64,000 bases of DNA, taken from positions 14,056,001 through 14,120,000 of the forward strand of contig JAULJL010000028.1 in assembly GCA_030761205.1 (NCBI GenBank), read 5' to 3'. The notes beneath the pieces were generated by a model that did not search any database, was not told the DNA's origin, and saw nothing but the letters and a program-made list of their open reading frames with translations. The stretch comes from Fremontodendron californicum (lineage: Eukaryota > Streptophyta > Magnoliopsida > Malvales > Malvaceae). A program made the translations under genes and the position numbers. Shown here one piece after another: positions 57,365 to 64,000 of the stretch (its first letter is position 1; every line of letters starts with the position of its first letter).

Positions 57365-58930
57365 TAATATTCTGGGTATTTCCTCCAGAAGCTTCAGCTA
57401 TCACCACCAAAGTCTTGCTCATTTTTAAAACTGTAAAAATTCTGGGTATCACCTCCAGAAGCTTTAGCTATCACCACCGAAGACTTTTTACCTTTTCAAA
57501 GGATTTTAAAACTCTGGATATCTCCACCAGAGGCTTCAGCTATCACCACCGAAGACTTGTTCATAATAAAAAAAAGTACCTCGACGATGATCTCGGTGCT
57601 CGACTCGTCTTAAGGAAACGAATTCGATTTGCAAGAATGGAAATGACCTCGACGATGGTCTTGGGGCCTTAACCTGTCTTGTTCTTAGCTGTGTGTAAAA
57701 TTCTGGGTATCTCCTCCAGAAGCTTCAGCTATCACCACATAAAACTTTTCAAAGGATTTTAAAACTCTGGATATCTCCACCAGAGGCTTCAGCTATCACC
57801 ACCGAAGACTTGTTCATATAAAAGAAATTACCTCGACGATGATCTCAGGGCTCGACTCGTCTTAAGGAAACGAATTCGATTTGCAAGAAAGGACATGACC
57901 TCGACGATGGTCTCGGGGCCTTAACTTGTCTTGTTCTCAGCTGTGCTTAAAATTCTGGGTATCTTCTCCAGAAGCTTCAGCTATCACCACAGAAGACTTT
58001 TCAAAGGATTTTAAAACTCTGGATATCTCCACTAGAGGCTTCAGCTATCACCACCAAAGACTTGTTCATATAAAAGAAATTACCTCGACGATGATCTCGG
58101 GGCTCGACTCATTTGAGAAGCAAAACGAGTTCGATTATACCTGAAAGCTTTAAGAGATGATACAAATGCTTGATGACGCAAATGCAAATGTCTTTAGATG
58201 ATGCAAACGCTTCTTGATGTAGATGCACATGACTTAGATTGGTGCAAATGTCTTTGATGCAAATGTAAATGACTTGATTTGTTGCAAACTTTCTTGATGC
58301 AAATTCAACTAACTTAGATTGATGCAAATGCTTCTTGATGTAGATGCACATGTTGAATAAAATTCTGGGTAACTCCTCCAAAAGAAGATTTCTCATTTTT
58401 CAAAATTATAAAACCCTGGATATCTCCACCAGAGGCTTCAGCTATCACCATCGAAGACTTGTTCACTTTTAAAACTGTAAAATTCTGGATATCCCCACTA
58501 GAAGCTTTGGCTATCAACACCAAAAACTTGCTCATTGTAAAATTTGGGTAACTCCTCCAGAAGAAGATTTCTCATTTTCAAAATTATCAAACCCTGGATA
58601 TCTCCACCAGAGGCTTCAGCTATCACCACCGAAGACTTGTTCACTTTTAAAATTGTAAAATTCTGGATATCCCCACCAGAAGCTTTGGCTATCACCACCA
58701 AAAACTTGCTCATTGTAAAATTCTGGGTAACTCCTCCAGAAGAAGATTTCTCATTTTTCAAAATTATAAAACCCTGGATATCTCCACTAGAGGCTTCAGC
58801 TATCACCACCGAAGACTTGTTCACTTTTAAAACTGTAAAATTCTGGATATCCCCACCAGAAGCTTTGGCTATCACCACCAAAGACTTGCTCATTGTAAAA
58901 TTCTGGGTAACTCCTCCAGAAGCTTTGAGA
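57365..58930. repeat. 60/180-bp tandem repeats of E4, with a longer 250-330-bp order at the left
   Basis: The right half (58330-58920) is a regular 180-bp array of three 60-bp monomers, like E1. The left half repeats a larger block containing CTCGACGATG(A/G)TCTCGG (near 57312, 57644 and 57895) along with the 60-bp monomers. The array keeps frames open on both strands (minus 58498-58893, plus 58544-58957). In element sense these read NKSSVVIAEASGGDIQ repeatedly. Confidence 0.83.
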
Positions 58931-61708
58931 AATGATGCAGATGCACATGTCTTTTAACAAGGTGCTCATGCTTCATCGTGCAAATGTAAAATATTTCTTA
59001 GTGCAAATGCAAATGGCCTGGATTGATGCCCATGTTTCATGATGCAGATGCCCCTACTAATTGTATTCATGTAACTGGTTTATAAATGGTGTAACTACAA
59101 ATACCACACAATAATGGAAATGCAATGATTTTAGAAATGATGCAATTTTTGCTTGAGATGACGCAAATGCGAATTCCATGAAGAATGTAAATGTAAATGT
59201 AAAATGAAGATGCTTATGGAATAATGCCAATACAAATACCCATTAATGATGCAAATGCTTACCGACACTGTGCAGATGTTAAAGCTTGATAAAAAGATGA
59301 GCGCTCATGAGTGATACAAATGCCCCCGATTGTTTTTCTAGACTTTGGCTTAGCCTTTCAAATTCATTTTTCCTCTTCAAATAAGAGTATATCTTCAATT
59401 CATTTTGGCTATTCTCTTTGCCTCAACAGTTTTCAAACTTTCATCAACAGAGATTTGAACTGGGTTCATATTTCTTGTCCTCATATCTGGAAGTCAGGAC
59501 CTATCTTGGCAGTTCTACACCTTTGAGTTAGAAAAATCCTTGTCTCATGTCAACATCGAAATGGGTATTTCAAAAAATCTCTTTATTTGTTTTCGCATTT
59601 TGAAAACTTCTGAACAAAAAATATTAACCCCACAATGTGTGATGTACAAATCTTTTGAAGACTGATGATCATTGTTAGAAATTTCTCTAAGTATCAATCT
59701 GGTTTTTTCAACTGGGATTGGCAAGGCTTGGTATAACAAGATTCTGGCTTTTCCAGGAAAACTTCTTGACAAAAATGTATATCCCTTCTAGGCTCACAAA
59801 TGGAACAGGTTTTATAAATCATGAATTTATTGAGAACCAAACAAATTCAACATTCTTTTAGTTTCCACATCAAGGCATTTTGACAAGCATCAAGATTAGC
59901 TGGGATGTTTAAACCGAAAAGTTTAATCTTGGAGAAAAAGTTCCAGTTTTTTTGAAGACAATCCTCTGAATGAGAGTTGGCAATTTGGGGGTTCAATAAT
60001 TCCTAGATGTTCCTCGATGATCACTCCTTTAATAAGATCTTTTCTTTTGTGGTATCAGTACTATCATCGATGGCATCGAAAATTTCCATTCTACTCTAGA
60101 CCGCCCGTTTTTTGGGTTTTCGCCCTAAAGTCCCTTTTCTCTCCAATTTTCTTTTTTTTCATTGTTTTACCATCCACTTGGGAATTCTAAATTATTCCTT
60201 AGTGAAATGAGAATTTGATGAGATGGGATAAAATCTAAGGAAAACCCTTCAAATTAAATATTCATGCTTAATCAAAATGGACTTTTAAAGCATGTAATGT
60301 AGGCCATGGCTCAGGGTTCAGAAAGAAAGGATAAATAGGCCCAAAATATGTGTTTGAGGGTAATCAGATCAAGGATCTTTTCTTTGAGAAGGATTCTCTT
60401 TGAAGCATTTGTCCCCTCTTGGGCATTTCTTTCCTTTTGACTTTGCTCTTTTTCTTCCTTGCTTTTGGCTTTCAATTTGCCATGTCTTTCACACACATTG
60501 TTTTTTGCTTTCATTTTTTCAACGGAGTGAGCCCGTCTTTATTCGGGGCTCCATTTGCTTTGCATCTGTCTTTGAGGTAGGACTCATTTCTCAATGATCT
60601 TTAAAAAGATCTTTCCTTGCATTTGCCCCCTAGCGTAGATGGTGATCCTTGATCAGGGTTTAAAGAAAAAAGAATTCTTTCGGCTCAAAAGGGGTGACTA
60701 TGGATAATTTCTTTTTGTGCGAAAGGGATATGAAAGATGGCCATTCCTCATGTCAAGCACGAATATTCACATTGAAAAGCAATCCCCAAGGGAAATAGAT
60801 ATTCAAAATTTCATTTTGCACTTTGGAATCATCCGAATTCTCATATGCATGATATCACAAATTTTTCATTTTTTTCATTTTTATCGCATGCCCCAAAGAT
60901 TCATGCGTTAGTCCATCCTTATTCACCATGTATCTATCATTTCTGCATATGATGCCCCAATTTGATTAACCAATGAGAATTTGTATCAACGAGGAACATA
61001 GCAAGTCTAGGTCTGTACTGAAAAGGCTGAATTTCAAATCTGAGTTCTTTGAAGAGACAAGGAAAATATGACCCAAAAAAATGGGTTTTCTCTGGGACAA
61101 GGGATAATCTAGTTTAATCATTGTGCCCCAAGGTGTCAATCATGAAGTGATGTTTAGGCAATTAGTGTTTTGTGGTTTGTTGAAAATGACATGAATGGTT
61201 TTGGCACAACCTTGACACAGATCAAATTACCAAAATCTAGATTCTTGAAAGAATGTCTCATTTGTTTGAATTTCAAGGAATTCGAAAAATTTTCAAAAAG
61301 TTCGTTCCTTTGTTCATAGCCTAGACTAGGATTTACATCCTTGCTTATTCTGCAATGACAATGCTTTTCTTTTTCTTTTCTTTTTTTTTTTTGAAGTTCA
61401 ATCATTCATATTCCTTGAAGCATCAGGTCTTTCAAGTGTTCTTTATTCAAGGTTTAGGTATAGAGAAGCCCAAAAGGAGGGGGATGGTGTTGGGTCATTT
61501 CTAACACTGATCATCAATCTTCTTGAGACTATCCATTATTAAAACTTCTTTAATGCTTGTTTTTGCAAATTCAGATTATTGTTAAGATACAACAAACACA
61601 AAGCATTTTAAAATTCAAAATTCATTTAATTCATGTAGATGTTAACATGAGACAAGTGCTTTCATCATCACAGTGTATAGAACTACATGCGTCAAAAACC
61701 TAATATGA
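58931..61708 (-). other. Conserved noncoding 3' region of E4
   Basis: CAAATG-rich sequence to about 59310, then about 2.4 kb matching E1 31120-33517 and E2 14330-16737. No pol-type motif or shared frame. T-rich runs near 61368-61392. Confidence 0.68.
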
Positions 61709-63165
61709 TCATGCACAATGTTTCTTATGACACTTGGCTTCCCCATCTTCAAAACTTATCGAACCAGCCTTGATGAGATCCCTGACCTTGTACTTCAAAG
61801 CGGGGCAGTTCTCTGTTGAGTGAGCTTCATTGCCAAAATGATAACCATAACACTCATTAGCATCATACCAGATCGGATAAGGGGGCTTAAGAGGCTCTAA
61901 TTGTATGGGTGTCACAAGGTGATTCTGGATGAGTTGAGGTAGTAGCTCACTGTATGTCACAGGAATCGGGTCAACCTGATTCCTTTTTCGCTTTTTATGC
62001 CCCCTTCGATTATTCCCAAAGGTGTTCGATTGATAGACAAATGTAAATTCTGGTGTAGTTGCAGTCATTGGTTGGTAGGGATAAAAACCTTGGGAGACAC
62101 TGTTCAGGGTAGAGTAATATGGCTGATACGAGGAGAATTGGCGAGGTGGGTTAAAGTCTTCCACGACTTGGGTATCTTCCTTTTTCTTTTCAGATGCCCC
62201 CCTTGTTATTGGTATTAGATGTTCTTTCTCCTTCAATTTTCCCATCCTTGATAGCATTCTCAATCATCTCCCCTGAAATTACCATGTCCGAAAAATTCTT
62301 TGTGGTGTTGCCGACAAGTATATCATAGTACGGGCCTGCAGTGTATTCACAAAAATGACAGTGGTTTCCTTCTGAGTTAAGGGCGGTTGTACTTGGGCGG
62401 CCAGGCTCATCCACCGTTGCATATATTCTTTGAAGCTCTCAGAAGCTCTTTTCTTCATATTTTGCAAGGTGAGACGGTCAGGCACCATGTCAGTCATATG
62501 CTTGTACTGGTTTAGAAAAACCCTAGCCAGGTCATTCCAAGAGCGAATCTGATCCTTGCTCAACTGACTATACCACCTAATTGCGGACCCGCTGAGGCTA
62601 TCCTGAAAGTAGTGAATCAAAAGCTTATCATTATCTATATGACTTGTCATCTTTCGGCAGAACATAGTGATGTGGGCTGACAGATCGATCGTCCCATCAT
62701 ATTTCACAAAGTTAGGGATCTTGAACTTAGGAGGAATGACTAAATTGAGGACCAAACATCGTTCTTTCGCATATAAACTTCCAAATACATCTGTACTTTC
62801 TACTGCCCGGAGCCTTTCATCTAACAACTGATATTTCCCTTGGGAATCCGCCAACTCAAACTCATTTACTGCAACCATTTTCAACTTTGCCTGTTCAGCT
62901 GGATCATCTGAGTTTAGGACATTGACGGGGTTAACAGTGTTTTGGGCATCACTCATTACGACCTCATTCTGACCCTTTCGTGCCTCTAACCCTTCTTTGG
63001 CGACAAAGTTTTCGGTGTATCCTTTTCCCTTGATTACGGCAGACATCAGCTCCATCAATTAGTCATCTGATCCTTAGATTCTGCTTGAGACTTTGCTAGC
63101 TATTCTCGCAATTCTTTCTGTTCCCTTTCCATTTTTTCCATTCGGGCAACTTGTTCATCCTCCAT
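61709..63165 (-). pseudogene. gag: gag (ORF-A) of E4, three frameshifts
   Basis: The start ATG is at 63165. A one-base deletion near 63060 interrupts LMELMS. The open part 62279-63058 holds the capsid core (SGSAIRWYSQLSKDQ, RSWNDLARVFLNQYKH). A one-base deletion near 62335 in LQAPYYD and a one-base insertion near 62201 in the KG-ASEKK stretch split the rest. The C-terminal frame 61709-62263 has the linker and a damaged knuckle, CYGYHFGNEAHSTENC, in which the first zinc cysteine of E1 is tyrosine. Otherwise collinear with E1 to the shared end KCHKKHCA. Confidence 0.88.
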
Positions 63166-64000
63166 AGCACCAGCCTGTATTAAAAGTGTACTCAGTACTT
63201 CTTATACTTATGATTTGAAATGGAAATTCTTTCAAATAGTCCTAAAGCCAAGCCAACTTCTATTTTATTTCCCCCAAATGTATGTCATGATGAATGAGCT
63301 ATGAATGCAATTTGATATATGTGAAGCCTAAACAATATGATGTATGGACATGTACAATGGAAACATGTTGACCATATATGTAACAAATGTAATCACAATG
63401 CCAACATGTTGCAAGCAAAGAATAAACAAATCAACACATGGATATATGCAATGACTGATCATGTGCATTTTAGCATATTTCCTAATGAATGATTATATAC
63501 CCTATGAATGCAACACGGTGTCAATTATGATAAATGCAAACAATGAATGATTGATACAGAGTATATACAAAGAAAATCATGCTAACCATGTGTGTCATGA
63601 ATGCGACTTAATGCCAACATGATGTATGTAATAGGCAAATTAATGCATGGATATATACAGAAAAATCATGCTGATTATGAATGCGTAAATGCAACCTGAT
63701 GCTAACATGATACATGTATGAATGTATGGTATGACCAATAATTGATCGGATGCAAAATGCAAAAGGGGAAGATATCACAGGGGAAATAAGAATCGGAGGA
63801 ACTTAATCATCAACCTCTCATAAATTTGAAACATAATCAATTCATTCCCATATCAACGTTCACAATGGTATAAACCATGTTTTACAAAATTTGAACAGTG
63901 GTTAAAACTGTCTTTACAAGCACTTTATTCTTCCTAGCATCCTAAGGCTATAAGAGCCTGCTACTGAAAAAGTGAAATCCTATTACATCATATAAGACCG
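63166..64000 (-). repeat. Spacer upstream of gag in E4, running off the window
   Basis: ATG-rich degenerate repeats (63280-63740) and the conserved single-copy part that precedes ORF-B's stop in the other copies (for example ACATCATATAAGACCG at the very end, as before 35755). ORF-B itself should begin just beyond base 64000. Confidence 0.7.

Larger units (their letters stand above)
49622..64000 (-). mobile_element. E4: 3' portion of a Tat/Ogre-like gag-only element
   Basis: Reading right to left: spacer, broken gag (63165-61709), noncoding region, tandem repeats, polypurine tract (57064-57050) and 3' LTR (57049-55180 and 50172-49622), which is truncated, internally deleted and split by a solo LTR. 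Leader, ORF-B and 5' LTR should lie right of the window. It has the same organisation as E1 and E2. Confidence 0.85.

Noticed and set aside
58544..58957. 137-codon plus-strand frame in the E4 array
   Set aside because: It is antisense to the element and produced by 60-bp periodicity; E2's array does not keep it.

Overview
This window looks like AT-rich, repeat-dense nuclear DNA from a eudicot plant. It is almost entirely nested LTR retrotransposons. I found no intact host gene, no rRNA or tRNA gene, no CRISPR array and no bacterial-type operon. The dominant family is Ty3/gypsy, Tat/Ogre-like. The evidence is LTRs of about 4.5-5.7 kb that begin TGTAGACACC and end TTGCGACA in element sense, a primer-binding site matching the 3' end of plant tRNA-Arg(ACG), an AAAGAGGGGCAGC polypurine tract, and Gag proteins with a C-X2-H-X5-H-X4-C knuckle. 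The species cannot be fixed from the sequence.

Layout. Four family copies lie on the minus strand, so each reads right to left; I call them E1-E4. E3 (1-9065) shows the start of its main gag, a broken ORF-B, leader, primer site and 5' LTR. Next is an LTR-like fragment of another family (9066-9889). E2 runs from 9890 to 45835: partial 3' LTR, polypurine tract, repeat-rich 3' region, broken gag, broken ORF-B, leader, primer site and 5' LTR. E1 (24160-42732, 18,573 bp) sits inside E2's 5' LTR. It is complete, flanked by the 5-bp duplication GCAAG, has two nearly identical LTRs and carries two intact ORFs. Right of E2 are a decayed DUF7745-like gene (45836-47185), an unclassified stretch with a 34-bp minisatellite, and the tail of another gypsy polyprotein (to 49621). 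E4 (49622-64000) follows: a damaged 3' LTR split by an opposite-strand solo LTR (50173-55179), then polypurine tract, repeat array, noncoding region and a broken gag; it continues beyond the window.

How it works together. The family appears non-autonomous. Between primer site and polypurine tract it encodes only Gag-type proteins: a full Gag (ORF-A, 481 aa in E1) and, upstream, a second Gag-like protein (ORF-B, 316 aa) with coiled coil, proline-rich linker and zinc knuckle but no capsid core. No protease, reverse transcriptase, RNase H or integrase was seen in any copy. This fits the TR-GAG concept (LTR elements coding only for Gag and using another element's enzymes), here at giant size and with a duplicated gag. 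Shared noncoding features include a 16-bp palindrome in the leader, TTGACTTTTT (W-box-like) clusters near the LTR start, and 60/180-bp tandem repeats next to the polypurine tract. Only the youngest copy has both ORFs intact; all older ones carry stops, frameshifts or lost zinc ligands.
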